NCBI RefSeq assembly: GCF_008039615.1
Contig: NZ_VDUZ01000001.1
Location: 301,856-365,855 of the forward strand
Direction: 5' to 3'
DNA length: 64,000 nt
From: Vineibacter terrae
GTDB taxonomy: Bacteria; Pseudomonadota; Alphaproteobacteria; Reyranellales; Reyranellaceae
The position numbers were made by a program, and so were the translations under genes. How positions within the stretch are numbered: position 1 is the first letter of the stretch; each line of letters opens with the position of its first letter. Under the pieces are notes generated by a model, which worked only from the letters and a program-made list of their open reading frames with translations, ran no database searches and was not told where the DNA came from. Of this stretch, positions 18,530 through 26,658 are shown piece by piece.

Positions 18530-19464
18530 TCAGCCCGCCTGGCGGGCGCGGACCCGCTCGCGGTGCATGATGAACAGCCCGCTGGCCACGATGATCGCGG
18601 CGCCGGACAGCATCTGCAGGTCGGGCATGTCGCTGAAGAACAGCCAGCCGAAGGCCACGCCCCAGACGATCTGGGTGTAGTGGAACGGCATCACCACCGA
18701 GGTCGGCGACAAGGCCAGCGCGCGGTTGTTGAGCACGTGCCCACAGGTCGAGAACACGCCCATCAGCGCGATCAGCGCCATGTTGAGCAGCGACACCGGC
18801 TGCCACACGAACGGCGCCACCAGGGCGCTGGCCAGCAGCGTGCCGCCGATATGCCAGGCGATCATCGGCACCGGCCCGGCGTCGCGCAGCAGCCGCGTCA
18901 GCAGCACCACGCCGCTATAGACCACGCCGCCGGCCAGCGCGCAGAGATGCGCCGTCGACACGCCGCCGCCCGACGGCTTGACCACCAGCAGCACGCCGAT
19001 GAAGCCCGCCACTACGGCCAGCCAGCGCCGCCAGCCCACCTGCTCGCCCAGCAGCGGCACGGCCAGCGCCGTGGCGATGATCGGCGTGGCCTGGTAGATG
19101 TGGTGAGCGTGTCGGCCAGCGGGATCTGCCACACGGCGGTGTAGAACAGCGCCAGCTCCATCACGATCAGCACGCAACGCAGGACGTGCAGCCAGACGCG
19201 CGGCACGCGCGCCGCCGCCAGCCAGCCATAGGCATGCACCTTGGGTGCGATCAGGACGAGGGCGCCGGCATTGCGGATCAGCAGGAGCTGCGCCACCGGG
19301 CATAGCGCGGCAAGATACTTGGCCAGCGCGTCGTTGGCGGAGAAGACGAACATGGCCGCCAGCATGAACGGGATGCCGGCCGAGACCGTGGAACTGCTGG
19401 ACACGTGCTGACCCGCCTGGAACGCTGCGATACGCAGAACGTCATAGTAGAGTCCGACCGCCAC
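18530..19464 (-). pseudogene. DMT-family (EamA) transporter with a frameshift
   Basis: The N-terminal half (start near 19464; FMLAAMFVFSANDALAKYLAA, then FYTAVWQIPLADTLT) and the C-terminal half (IYQATPIIATALAVPLLGE to the stop at 18530) are in different frames. In the coding direction the sequence reads CTC ACC AC ATC TAC: removing two bases at about 19099-19104 restores LTIYQATP, which is the expected family sequence. Ten membrane segments are recoverable from the joined product. It is either a recently inactivated drug/metabolite exporter or a sequencing error. It was divergent from the KDG kinase gene before the Fic module came between them. Confidence 0.8.
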
Positions 19465-19478
19465 CAGAGGCCAGCCCG

Positions 19479-19562
19479 ATGCCTTCCCCTGCCCTGATCT
19501 GCTTCGGCGAGCTGATGCCGAGGTCGCTCAAGGCGCTACATTGCGACTTTGAGCTATGCTAG
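19479..19562 (+). pseudogene. Orphan 5' fragment of the KDG kinase gene
   Basis: An ATG at 19479 begins the same MPSPALICFGE sequence as the intact kinase at 20605; 26 bases are identical, and 38 of the first 41 match or nearly so. Homology stops about 40 bases in, and the frame ends at 19562. It marks the place where the kinase gene originally began, next to the divergent EamA gene. The intervening 1.1 kb carries the Fic module. Confidence 0.7.
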
Positions 19563-19571
19563 AATTGTGAA

Positions 19572-19967
19572 ATGAGCGATTCGACTGAAAGTTCGAAGGG
19601 ACGCCAGGGCAGGAAGGGCGCATCCCCGACAAGAACAATGAATGTCATTCCCACTTCTGATGGTTGGTCCCTCAAACGGTCCTCTACGACAGGAGCGCGC
19701 GTCTACGCTTCAAAGGCGGAAGCAACAAAGGCGGCACAGGCGGTCCTCAGCATCGGGGGGGGCGAACTGCGCATCCATGGACGCAACGGGAAAATCAGCG
19801 AAACCTTCACCCTCGGCCGCAATGCCATCGCCAAGATCAGCGCTGTCGAAGGCCTTCATCTGACCGAGGAGATCAGGGACGATTTTCGCGAGTTCGATCG
19901 CCGCCGCTTGTCGGACGACGAACGGCGACGCCTGCTTGTGAACAAGTATGGCAGGAAGTCCGCATAA
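19572..19967 (+). CDS. Putative Fic-partner antitoxin with DUF2188-like domain
   Basis: 131 residues, overlapping the downstream Fic gene by 20 bases. Residues about 24-77 (VIPTSDGWSLKR...YASKAEATKAAQ...GGELRIHGRNGKI) look like the small DUF2188 fold. The C-terminal part has KISAVEGLHLTEEI with S90 and E93-G94, close to but one residue shorter than the (S/T)xxxE(G/N) inhibitory helix of class I Fic antitoxins, then a charged helix FREFDRRRLSDDERRR. The role as antitoxin is inferred from position, overlap and this motif. An ATG at 19639 is an alternative start. Base composition is less GC-rich than the flanks. Confidence 0.6.
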   Translation: MSDSTESSKGRQGRKGASPTRTMNVIPTSDGWSLKRSSTTGARVYASKAEATKAAQAVLSIGGGELRIHGRNGKISETFTLGRNAIAKISAVEGLHLTEEIRDDFREFDRRRLSDDERRRLLVNKYGRKSA

Positions 19968-20556
19968 CCAACTCGAGTACGAGGCATCGGACGACCCGTA
20001 TTGCTATCCGGGTACGACAGTCCTCAAGAATGTGCCCGATATCCGCGACGCAGCAGCGCTTGAGCAATTTGAGATCGCCCTTACGACCCAACGAGGGCGG
20101 GAGCCTTTCCCGTCAGGGCGATTGAGCGCTACTCATTACAAAGCGATCCATCGACATCTTTTCCAAGACGTCTACCCTTGGGCTGGCCGGTTCCGCACTG
20201 TCCGAATTCACAAAGGCAGCAGCACGTTCTGTTACCCGGAAAACATCGACGGTGAAATGCGCACGCTCTTCGCATGGCTGCGCAAACAACGCCTCTTGCA
20301 AGACCTGACCTCCGTGGAGTTTGCCACCGCTGGTGCTCACTTTCTCGCCGAACTCAACGCTATCCATCCATTTCGGGAGGGGAACGGACGGACCCAGCTT
20401 TCGTTTTTAGCGTTGCTGGCCACGAAGGCAGGGCACCCGCTCCGCCTCAGACGGCTCGATCCGGCCACATTCATGGCGGCCGTTATTGAAAGCTTCCGAG
20501 CCAGCGAAGCGGCTTTGGCAGCGGTGGTCCTCGATCTCATCGGACTGGAGAACTAA
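19948..20556 (+). CDS. Fic/DOC family protein with altered Fic motif
   Basis: A 202-residue Fic-fold protein. Fic enzymes transfer AMP or other phosphate-containing groups from nucleotides or CDP-lipids to protein hydroxyls. The motif at H140-L151 reads HPFREGNGRTQL. The catalytic His, the acidic residue E144 and the first Arg (R148) are present, but the last Arg of HxFx(D/E)GNGRxxR is replaced by L151. The flap region AGRFRTVRIHKGSSTFCYP fits E. coli Fic-type proteins. The gene overlaps the putative antitoxin, as in toxin-antitoxin pairs. The substitution of the residue that holds the ATP gamma phosphate makes ordinary AMP transfer uncertain. Confidence 0.88.
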   Translation: MAGSPHNQLEYEASDDPYCYPGTTVLKNVPDIRDAAALEQFEIALTTQRGREPFPSGRLSATHYKAIHRHLFQDVYPWAGRFRTVRIHKGSSTFCYPENIDGEMRTLFAWLRKQRLLQDLTSVEFATAGAHFLAELNAIHPFREGNGRTQLSFLALLATKAGHPLRLRRLDPATFMAAVIESFRASEAALAAVVLDLIGLEN

Positions 20557-20604
20557 TCCTGCGAGGGTGCCGCTTCGCTCAAACGACGACGAGAGACCAA
20601 CGAC

Positions 20605-21537
20605 ATGCCTTCCCCTGCCCTGATCTGCTTTGGCGAGCCGATGATCGAGTTCAACCAGACCGACCCGGGCGAGCCGCGCTGGCTGCAGGGCTTCGGTGGG
20701 GACACCTCGAACGCCGCCATCGCCGCGGCGCGCCAGGGCACCGCGGTGGGCTACGTCACGGCGCTGGGCACCGACACCTTCGGCGACCGCTTCATCGCGC
20801 TGTGGCAGCAGGAAGGCGTCGACTGCTCCCATGTGGCGCGGCGCGACGATGGCCACACCGCCGTCTACTTCGTCACCCATGATGCGCGCGGCCACCAGTT
20901 CCACTACCTGCGCAGCGGCTCGGCCGCGAGCCGACTGGCGCCGGCCGACCTGCCGCGCGGCTATCTCGCCGACGCTCGCATCCTGCACCTCTCGGGCATC
21001 AGCCAGGCGATCTCGCCGGCGGCCCGCGATGCCGGCTTCGCCGCCATCGACGTCGTGAAGTCTGCCGGCGGCCGGGTGTCCTACGACACCAACCTGCGGC
21101 TGAAGCTGTGGACGCTGGAGGAGGCGCGCGACGTCATCCATGCCGCGATCGCGCGCGCCGACATCGCGCTGCCCAGCCTTGACGATTCCGAGCTTCTCAC
21201 CGGCCTTTCCGACCCCGACGCCATCGCCGACTTCTACCTCCGCCTGGGCCCGGCCATCGTGGCGCTCAAGCTGGGCAAGGAAGGCGCCCTGGTGGCGACA
21301 CCGGAGGGGCGCCGGCGCATCGCCGGCCGCAGCGTCAAGGCGGTCGACGCCACCGGCGCCGGCGACACGTTCGGCGGCGCGTTCCTGGCGCGGCTGCTGG
21401 CCGGCGACGATCCTTTCGCCGCCGCGGCCTGGGCCAATGCAGCGGCGGCGCTGAAGACCACGGGCTTCGGCGCCATCGCACCCATGCCAAGCCAGGCGGC
21501 GGTGGCGGCATTCCTGGCAGGCCGTGAGGCTCCATAA
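20605..21537 (+). CDS. kdgK: 2-keto-3-deoxygluconate kinase, PfkB family
   Basis: A 310-residue sugar kinase that phosphorylates 2-keto-3-deoxygluconate to KDPG with ATP. KdgK-like features are LICFGEPMIEFNQ, the GFGGDTSNAAIAAAR signature 1 and YDTNLRLKLW. PfkB signature 2 is DATGAGDTFGGAF with the catalytic Asp. The product would feed the KDPG aldolase encoded at 24346. Its first codons are duplicated upstream at 19479, so the promoter and ribosome site now in use (GAGAG about 9 bases before the ATG) come from the inserted module's end. Confidence 0.88.
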   Translation: MPSPALICFGEPMIEFNQTDPGEPRWLQGFGGDTSNAAIAAARQGTAVGYVTALGTDTFGDRFIALWQQEGVDCSHVARRDDGHTAVYFVTHDARGHQFHYLRSGSAASRLAPADLPRGYLADARILHLSGISQAISPAARDAGFAAIDVVKSAGGRVSYDTNLRLKLWTLEEARDVIHAAIARADIALPSLDDSELLTGLSDPDAIADFYLRLGPAIVALKLGKEGALVATPEGRRRIAGRSVKAVDATGAGDTFGGAFLARLLAGDDPFAAAAWANAAAALKTTGFGAIAPMPSQAAVAAFLAGREAP

Positions 21538-21621
21538 AAAAGTCTTGTGGAATGAAGCAGCTGTCGATGCGTTTTCGACCCTGCGATAGCCGCGAAGGCA
21601 GGAAGCAAGGAGGCATGAGCC

Positions 21622-22023
21622 GTGAACGAACGCAGTTCGCCTTTCCAGGCCATTCGGGCGATCGACTATACGGTCATTTTCGTGCGCGACATGGCAGCAA
21701 TGCGTCGGTTCTATGAAGACGTCCTCGCCTTTCCGCTGACACGGGAGCTTTCGCCGGGCTGGATCGAGTACCGGGTGGGCAGCAACACTCTGGCGCTGGC
21801 CAAGCCAAGCCGGACTGCAGCGGACGCTCCGACGCCCCACGGCAGCGCCGCGCTGCAGCTCGCGTTCAAAGTCGCCCCGCCCGAGGTCGACCAGTGCGCC
21901 GACGCGCTCACGCGCCAGGGCGTCGCCCTGCTGTCGCCGCCCACCGACCAGGCCTTCGGCCATCGCACGCTGTTCTTCCGCGATCCCGACGGCAACCTGC
22001 TGGAGGTGTACGCGGAGATCTAG
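21622..22023 (+). CDS. VOC family (glyoxalase/bleomycin resistance-like) protein
   Basis: 133 residues with the beta-alpha-beta-beta-beta pattern of the vicinal oxygen chelate fold, in two halves: DYTVIFVRDMAAMRRFYEDVL at the start, and FRDPDGNLLEVYAEI at the end with the usual C-terminal Glu ligand. Start is GTG at 21622 behind a strong AAGGAGG; an ATG at 21615 is out of frame. The substrate is unknown. Confidence 0.88.
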   Translation: MNERSSPFQAIRAIDYTVIFVRDMAAMRRFYEDVLAFPLTRELSPGWIEYRVGSNTLALAKPSRTAADAPTPHGSAALQLAFKVAPPEVDQCADALTRQGVALLSPPTDQAFGHRTLFFRDPDGNLLEVYAEI

Positions 22024-22038
22024 CCAAGCGGCGGCGCC

Positions 22039-23028
22039 CTACTCCGCCGGGTGCGCCAGGCGCCGCGGCCGGAACGACGCGATGATCGCGCGCCCCAGCC
22101 GGCCCAGGACGGCGACCTGCTGGCCCAGCCAGCCCTTGCCGTTGTCGGCATCGGCGTCGCGGCTGTCGACGCCGGTGGGCCGGCGCTTGTAGTCGTAGAC
22201 CGCGGTGCCGAAGAGCAGGTCCCAGACCGGCAGGACGGCGCCGAAATTGCTGTCGTGGATATGCGGCTTGCTGGCGCTGGCGCGGGCGTGATGGGTGCGA
22301 TGGAACCAGGGATCGACCACCAGCTTGTCGAGCACGCGACCGAAGCCGAAGCGCACATTGGCGTGCGAGAAGCTCTCGACCAGCCGGCTCACCAGCAGCA
22401 GGGCCACGTACTGGCTGGGCTGCACGCCGATCAGCAGCGCCACCACGGCGAAATAGAATGACGCCAGCACGTCATCCAGCACGTGGTTGCGGTCATCGCT
22501 CCAACACGTCACCTGGCGCTGGCTGTGGTGCAGGCTGTGCAGCGCCCACCACCACGGGACGGCGTGCTGCATGCGGTGCAGGAGGTAGCCGGCCAGATCG
22601 TAGAGCAGGAAATAGGTCGCGAACAGCAGCAGCGGCTTGTCACGCAGCCAGGGCACGACCTGCTCGACGGTGGGCAGCATCAGGTCGTAGTCGCGCACGC
22701 TCTCCTGCAGCCAGTCGTTGACCGGATAGAGCACCACGAAGACGATGAAAGGCAGCAGGCCCAGCTTGCTGAGCAGCGTGTAGACGACGTCGACCCGCGC
22801 CAGCTTGCGGTCGGGCCAATGCTCGGCCGGCGCCAGCCGCTCCAGGGGCCGGAAGACCAGCAGGATGACCGCGATCTGCACAACGCCCAGCATCAGCGTC
22901 TCGACCACGAAGGGTGCATCCTCGAAGAAGGTCATATAGCCGAACCGGAACAGCAGCGGATGCACCGCCGTTTCCAGGATCCAGCTCTGGACATCGACCC
23001 AGGTATCGATCAGTCCCTGCATGCTCAC
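22039..23028 (-). CDS. Sterol desaturase / fatty acid hydroxylase family membrane protein
   Basis: A 329-residue membrane protein with about five hydrophobic segments. The histidine clusters that bind the di-iron centre are HRMQH, HSLHHS and HRTHH, with a further His in KPHIHDSNFG. These define the FA_hydroxylase superfamily, which oxidises lipids or sterol-like molecules. The start is GTG at 23028 or ATG two codons later. It is followed tail-to-tail by the VOC gene. Substrate not known; hopanoid or carotenoid modification is possible in such bacteria. Confidence 0.9.
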   Translation of the reverse strand: MSMQGLIDTWVDVQSWILETAVHPLLFRFGYMTFFEDAPFVVETLMLGVVQIAVILLVFRPLERLAPAEHWPDRKLARVDVVYTLLSKLGLLPFIVFVVLYPVNDWLQESVRDYDLMLPTVEQVVPWLRDKPLLLFATYFLLYDLAGYLLHRMQHAVPWWWALHSLHHSQRQVTCWSDDRNHVLDDVLASFYFAVVALLIGVQPSQYVALLLVSRLVESFSHANVRFGFGRVLDKLVVDPWFHRTHHARASASKPHIHDSNFGAVLPVWDLLFGTAVYDYKRRPTGVDSRDADADNGKGWLGQQVAVLGRLGRAIIASFRPRRLAHPAE

Positions 23029-23085
23029 ACTGTCCCGCCGGCCGACGGCGACGTCAACGCGGCACGGTATCCCGAAGCACGGGGC

Positions 23086-24180
23086 TTATCGGAGCAGTGG
23101 CGCGAGCGGTGCCAGGATCTGCGGCAGGAACGACGCCTTGGGCGGCGTCTGCGCCGTCCTCGGGTCGGCCGCTTCCGGCGGCGGCGACATCGACCGCGAG
23201 ACCGTGCCGGGGCCGTTGATGTAGATGCCGTGCGGCGAGCGGCCGACATTGACGGTGGCGACAATCTGCCTGGTGGCGAGATCGATCGCCATCACGCGGC
23301 GGCGCCACCGCTGGGTGACCCAGATCTGCTTGCCGTCGGGTGTGAAATCGAGGTCGTCCGGACCGCCCGGCGCGCGGATGGTGTCGATCACCTCCAGCTT
23401 GGTGGTGTCGAACAACGAGATCGAGCCGTCGACGCGGTTGGTGACCAGCACCCGGGTTTCGTCTCCCGGCATGCGGAAGATGTTATGGGCGCCGCGGCCG
23501 GTCACCACCCATTTGATGACCCGCTTCTGCTCGAGGTCGAGCACGGCCACCGCATCCTCGCCGGTCAGGCCGATCAGCACGCGGCGGCCGTCGGGCATCG
23601 CGTACACCCCGGCCGGCGCCTCGCCGACATCGGCCGTCCAGGCAACCTCCTGGGTCGCCAGATCGATCGCCACGAGCTGGTTGGAGCCCTGCATGGTCAC
23701 CAGCACCTGCTTGTTGTCGCGGGTGAAGGCCATGTGGCTGGGCAGGGAGTGCAGCGGCAGGCGCTTGACGAGACGGAACTCGCCCGCCTCGTAGATATCG
23801 ACATGGTTCATGCGGTAAGCCGCGGTCACGAACCACTTGCCGTCGGGGCTGAAGCCAAGCTGATAGGGATCCAGGATGTTGCGCAGACGGCGACGCATCT
23901 CGCCCGTGACCGGATCCAGGAATGTCAGCTCGTTGGTCGCCGTCGACCCGATGATCAGCTCCTTGCCGTCCGGCGTCAGCATCAGGTGATGCGGCTCGCG
24001 GCCGATCGGCCGCTTGTCGACCTCCTTCATCGACTGGCGGTCGACGATGCTCAGCGAGCCTTCGTCGGAATTGAGCACAATGGCGAGCTGCGGTGGAGAC
24101 GCCATGGCCGGCACCGCCAGGGCAGCGCCGAGTATCACTGACACGACCGCCAGGCACTGCCTGGGGGAAAAACTGCTCAT
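23086..24180 (-). CDS. Secreted YVTN-type beta-propeller protein
   Basis: A 364-residue protein with a signal peptide (about residues 1-29, AVPAMASP) followed by a seven-bladed propeller. The blade motif recurs as LMLTPDGKELIIGS, LGFSPDGKWFVTAA, MAFTRDNKQVLVTM, VYAMPDGRRVLIGL and LDFTPDGKQIWVTQ. Such proteins are related to the D1 domain of nitrite reductase and to surface YVTN proteins, but no haem site is seen. The Pro-rich C-terminal tail is probably disordered. The start at 24180 (MSSFSPRQ) is chosen because it begins the signal peptide. It lies about 60 bases upstream of the desaturase-like gene on the same strand. Confidence 0.85.
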   Translation of the reverse strand: MSSFSPRQCLAVVSVILGAALAVPAMASPPQLAIVLNSDEGSLSIVDRQSMKEVDKRPIGREPHHLMLTPDGKELIIGSTATNELTFLDPVTGEMRRRLRNILDPYQLGFSPDGKWFVTAAYRMNHVDIYEAGEFRLVKRLPLHSLPSHMAFTRDNKQVLVTMQGSNQLVAIDLATQEVAWTADVGEAPAGVYAMPDGRRVLIGLTGEDAVAVLDLEQKRVIKWVVTGRGAHNIFRMPGDETRVLVTNRVDGSISLFDTTKLEVIDTIRAPGGPDDLDFTPDGKQIWVTQRWRRRVMAIDLATRQIVATVNVGRSPHGIYINGPGTVSRSMSPPPEAADPRTAQTPPKASFLPQILAPLAPLLR

Positions 24181-24345
24181 CGATGAGAGCGGTCCACTCC
24201 GCACGCGCGCCGGACCCCGCCAGCGTCTACATGAGCGTCTACATCGCATTTCTTGCCGTGCGGCGCCAGCGCCGAACCAGGTTTTCAGCGTGGCTGAGAC
24301 ATTTTTTCCGCTGCATGTGGCGTCACGGACACAGCGCCGCGGCGC

Positions 24346-24984
24346 TCACGCCGCAGGGTTGGCGCGCAAGGACGCGGCAGCGTGCGCCAGCGCCTCAATT
24401 CGGTCCCAATTGCCGGCGCGCACGGCCGCGGCCGGCACCGGCCAGGAGCCGCCGACGCAGGGCACGTTGGGCAATGCCAGATATTCCTCGGCCTTGGCCG
24501 AGTCGATGCCGCCCGTGGGGCAGAACCGCAGCTCCGGCAGTGGCGCCAGCAGCGCCCGCAGGAAGCCGGCGCCGCCGCAGCTCTCGGCCGGGAAGAACTT
24601 CAGGGCGCGATAGCCGCGCTCGGCCAGGGCCATGGCCTCGGAGACGCTGGCCATCCCCGGCAGGTAGGGCATGCCGGCATCCGCGGCCGCCGACAACAGC
24701 GCCGGCGTCTGGCCCGGACTCACGGCGAAGCGGGCACCGGCCCGCCGCGCCGCGTCGAACTGCGCTGGCGTCACGACGGTGCCGACCCCGACCACGGCGC
24801 CCGGCACCGCATCGGCGATGGCGCGCACCGCCTCCAGCGCGCCCGGCGTGCGCAAGGTCACCTCCAGCACCGGCAGGCCGCCGGCGACCAGAGCCCGCGC
24901 CACCGGCACGCCATCGGCCGCGCCCTCCAGGGTCAGCACGGGGATGACGGGTGCCAGCGCCAGCAGCTCGCCGATGTTTTCCAC
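24346..24984 (-). CDS. eda: KDPG/KHG aldolase
   Basis: A 212-residue class I aldolase that splits 2-keto-3-deoxy-6-phosphogluconate into pyruvate and glyceraldehyde 3-phosphate (Entner-Doudoroff pathway). The Schiff-base Lys is K129 in RALKFFPAE, and the catalytic Glu is E41 in LEVTLRT; CPTGGI binds phosphate. Start is GTG at 24984 behind GAGGAG. It is the last gene of a crotonase-SDR-aldolase operon, 12 bases after the SDR gene. Confidence 0.95.
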   Translation of the reverse strand: MENIGELLALAPVIPVLTLEGAADGVPVARALVAGGLPVLEVTLRTPGALEAVRAIADAVPGAVVGVGTVVTPAQFDAARRAGARFAVSPGQTPALLSAAADAGMPYLPGMASVSEAMALAERGYRALKFFPAESCGGAGFLRALLAPLPELRFCPTGGIDSAKAEEYLALPNVPCVGGSWPVPAAAVRAGNWDRIEALAHAAASLRANPAA

Positions 24985-24996
24985 AGGCTCCTCGCT

Positions 24997-25725
24997 TCAG
25001 ATGCTCCAGCCGCCGTCGATGACGTGGGTCGTGCCGGTGGTGAAGGCGCTTTCGTCGCTCGCCAGATAGACCGCCAACGCCGCGACTTCATCGGGTGTTC
25101 CGAACCGGCCGGTGGGCTGGCGGGCCCGGAACATCGAGGCATCGCCGCCCAGCGCCGAGATGCGGTCGTCGAGCGACGGCGTCTGCACCGTGCCGGGGCA
25201 GATCGCGTTGCAGCGCACGTTCTGCTTCACGAAGTCGGCCGCCACCGACTTGGTGAGCCCCACCACCGCCGCCTTGGTCGTGCCGTAGACGAAGCGCAGC
25301 GGCGCGCCCTTGTGCGAGGACGCCGCCGACGCGACGTTCACGATCGAGCCGCCGCCCTTGGCCACCATGCCGGGCAGGAAGGCCTGGATGGTCCAGAACA
25401 TGCTGCGCACGTTGAGGTCGAAGGCGAGGCGCCACTCCTCGTCGGTGGCCTCCAGCACCGTGCCGTGGTGCACGAAGCCGGCGCAGTTGAAGAGGACGTC
25501 GACGGCGCCCAGGCGCGCCGCCAGCGCCTGGATCGCCGCCTTGTCGAGCACGTCGAGCTTCTCGGCATGCACGCCCGCGACGCCGGCCATGGCCGGCGTC
25601 AGCCGCGCGTCGTTGACGTCGGTGGCCCACACCTCGGCGCCCTCGCGCGCGAAGGCCAGCGCCGTGGCCTGCCCGATCCCCTGCGCCGCCGCGGTGACGA
25701 GGCAGCGCTTGCCCTTCAGGCGCAT
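24997..25725 (-). CDS. SDR family NAD(P)-dependent oxidoreductase, BDH2-like
   Basis: A 242-residue classical short-chain dehydrogenase. Cofactor motif TAAAQGIG (residues 11-18), an acidic TDVND after the second strand suggesting NAD preference, NCAG at about 80, Ser near 136, and the catalytic Y147xxxK151 (YGTTKAA). It resembles the 3-hydroxybutyrate dehydrogenase type 2 group, which also contains 2-keto-3-deoxy-L-fuconate dehydrogenases; with KDPG aldolase next door a deoxy-sugar-acid substrate is attractive but not shown. The ATG at 25725 lies five bases after the crotonase stop. Confidence 0.9.
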   Translation of the reverse strand: MRLKGKRCLVTAAAQGIGQATALAFAREGAEVWATDVNDARLTPAMAGVAGVHAEKLDVLDKAAIQALAARLGAVDVLFNCAGFVHHGTVLEATDEEWRLAFDLNVRSMFWTIQAFLPGMVAKGGGSIVNVASAASSHKGAPLRFVYGTTKAAVVGLTKSVAADFVKQNVRCNAICPGTVQTPSLDDRISALGGDASMFRARQPTGRFGTPDEVAALAVYLASDESAFTTGTTHVIDGGWSI

Positions 25726-25730
25726 GACGC

Positions 25731-26513
25731 TCACGCGCTCTTGAAGTCCGGCAGCCGCTTCTCGGCCCAGGCTTTCACGCCTTCCTTGAAGTCGGCGGTC
25801 TTGCGCGTCCACTCCTGCTCGACCAGCTCGCGCTCGGTTGCCGCCTCGATGGCGTCGGCCAGGCCGCGGCGCACGGTTTCGCGCGTCGACATCACGGCCA
25901 GCGGCGCCGACTGCGCGATCTCGGTGGCGAGCGCGATCGCGGCCTGCCGCACCTCGGCCAGCGGCACCAGCACGTCGGCCAGGCCGATCGCCACAGCCTC
26001 CTCGCCGGTCACGCGCCGGCCGGTGTAGAAGAGCAGGTTGGCCTTCTGCTGGCCGACCAGGCGCGGCAAGGTGCAGGTGAGCCCGAAGCCGGGGTGGAAG
26101 CCCAGGCGGTTGAAATTGGCGCTGAAGCGACCTTCGGGGCAGGTGACGCGGAAGTCACCGACCAGCGCCAGGCCCAGGCCGCCGCCGATCGCGGCGCCCT
26201 GCACCGCGGTCACGATGGGTTTCTTGGTGCGGAACAGCCGGATGGCTTCCTTGTAGAGATGCTTGCCGCTTTCGTTGGCAGCGCCGGTGGCCGGCCGGTT
26301 GGCGAAATCGGCGCCGGCGCAGAACGACTTGCCGTCGGCGCACAGCACCACGGCGCGGCATTTCGGATCGCGGTCGAAGGCCTCGAAGGCCTCGCCGATC
26401 TGGTTGATCAGCGCGTTGTCGAAGTAGTTGTGCGGCGGCCGGCGGATCTCGACGACGCCGACATGGCCCGACAGGCTGACACCGATATCCTTGTACGTCA
26501 CATGCGCGTCCAT
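25731..26513 (-). CDS. Enoyl-CoA hydratase/isomerase (crotonase) family protein
   Basis: 260 residues with the crotonase fold. The oxyanion-hole segments are SFCAGADF (about 64-70) and QGAAIGGGLGLALVGD (about 105-120). The two Glu that act as acid and base in true enoyl-CoA hydratase are not at their expected places: GGGLGLAL replaces GGGCELA-type sequence, and SANFNRLG replaces xxPExxLG. It may therefore be an isomerase, hydrolase or decarboxylase. Start at 26513 (MDAHVTYKD). It leads a three-gene operon with the SDR and KDPG aldolase, an unusual pairing of acyl-CoA and sugar-acid enzymes. Confidence 0.88.
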   Translation of the reverse strand: MDAHVTYKDIGVSLSGHVGVVEIRRPPHNYFDNALINQIGEAFEAFDRDPKCRAVVLCADGKSFCAGADFANRPATGAANESGKHLYKEAIRLFRTKKPIVTAVQGAAIGGGLGLALVGDFRVTCPEGRFSANFNRLGFHPGFGLTCTLPRLVGQQKANLLFYTGRRVTGEEAVAIGLADVLVPLAEVRQAAIALATEIAQSAPLAVMSTRETVRRGLADAIEAATERELVEQEWTRKTADFKEGVKAWAEKRLPDFKSA

Positions 26514-26658
26514 GACCGCTCTCCGTTGCCGATGATGATGCGCGGCGACCTTAGCATGCCGCGCGTGTTGTCCAGTGCCACTTTCAGCGAAAAGCAGATG
26601 CGCCCGGCGAGCCGCTCCGCTAAGGACGATGGTGTGGTTGGCGTATGGACGTTCGAAG

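Noticed and set aside
22483..24141. A 552-codon plus-strand frame over the sterol desaturase-like and propeller genes
   Set aside because: Antisense shadow with strongly skewed composition; both minus-strand genes are convincing.
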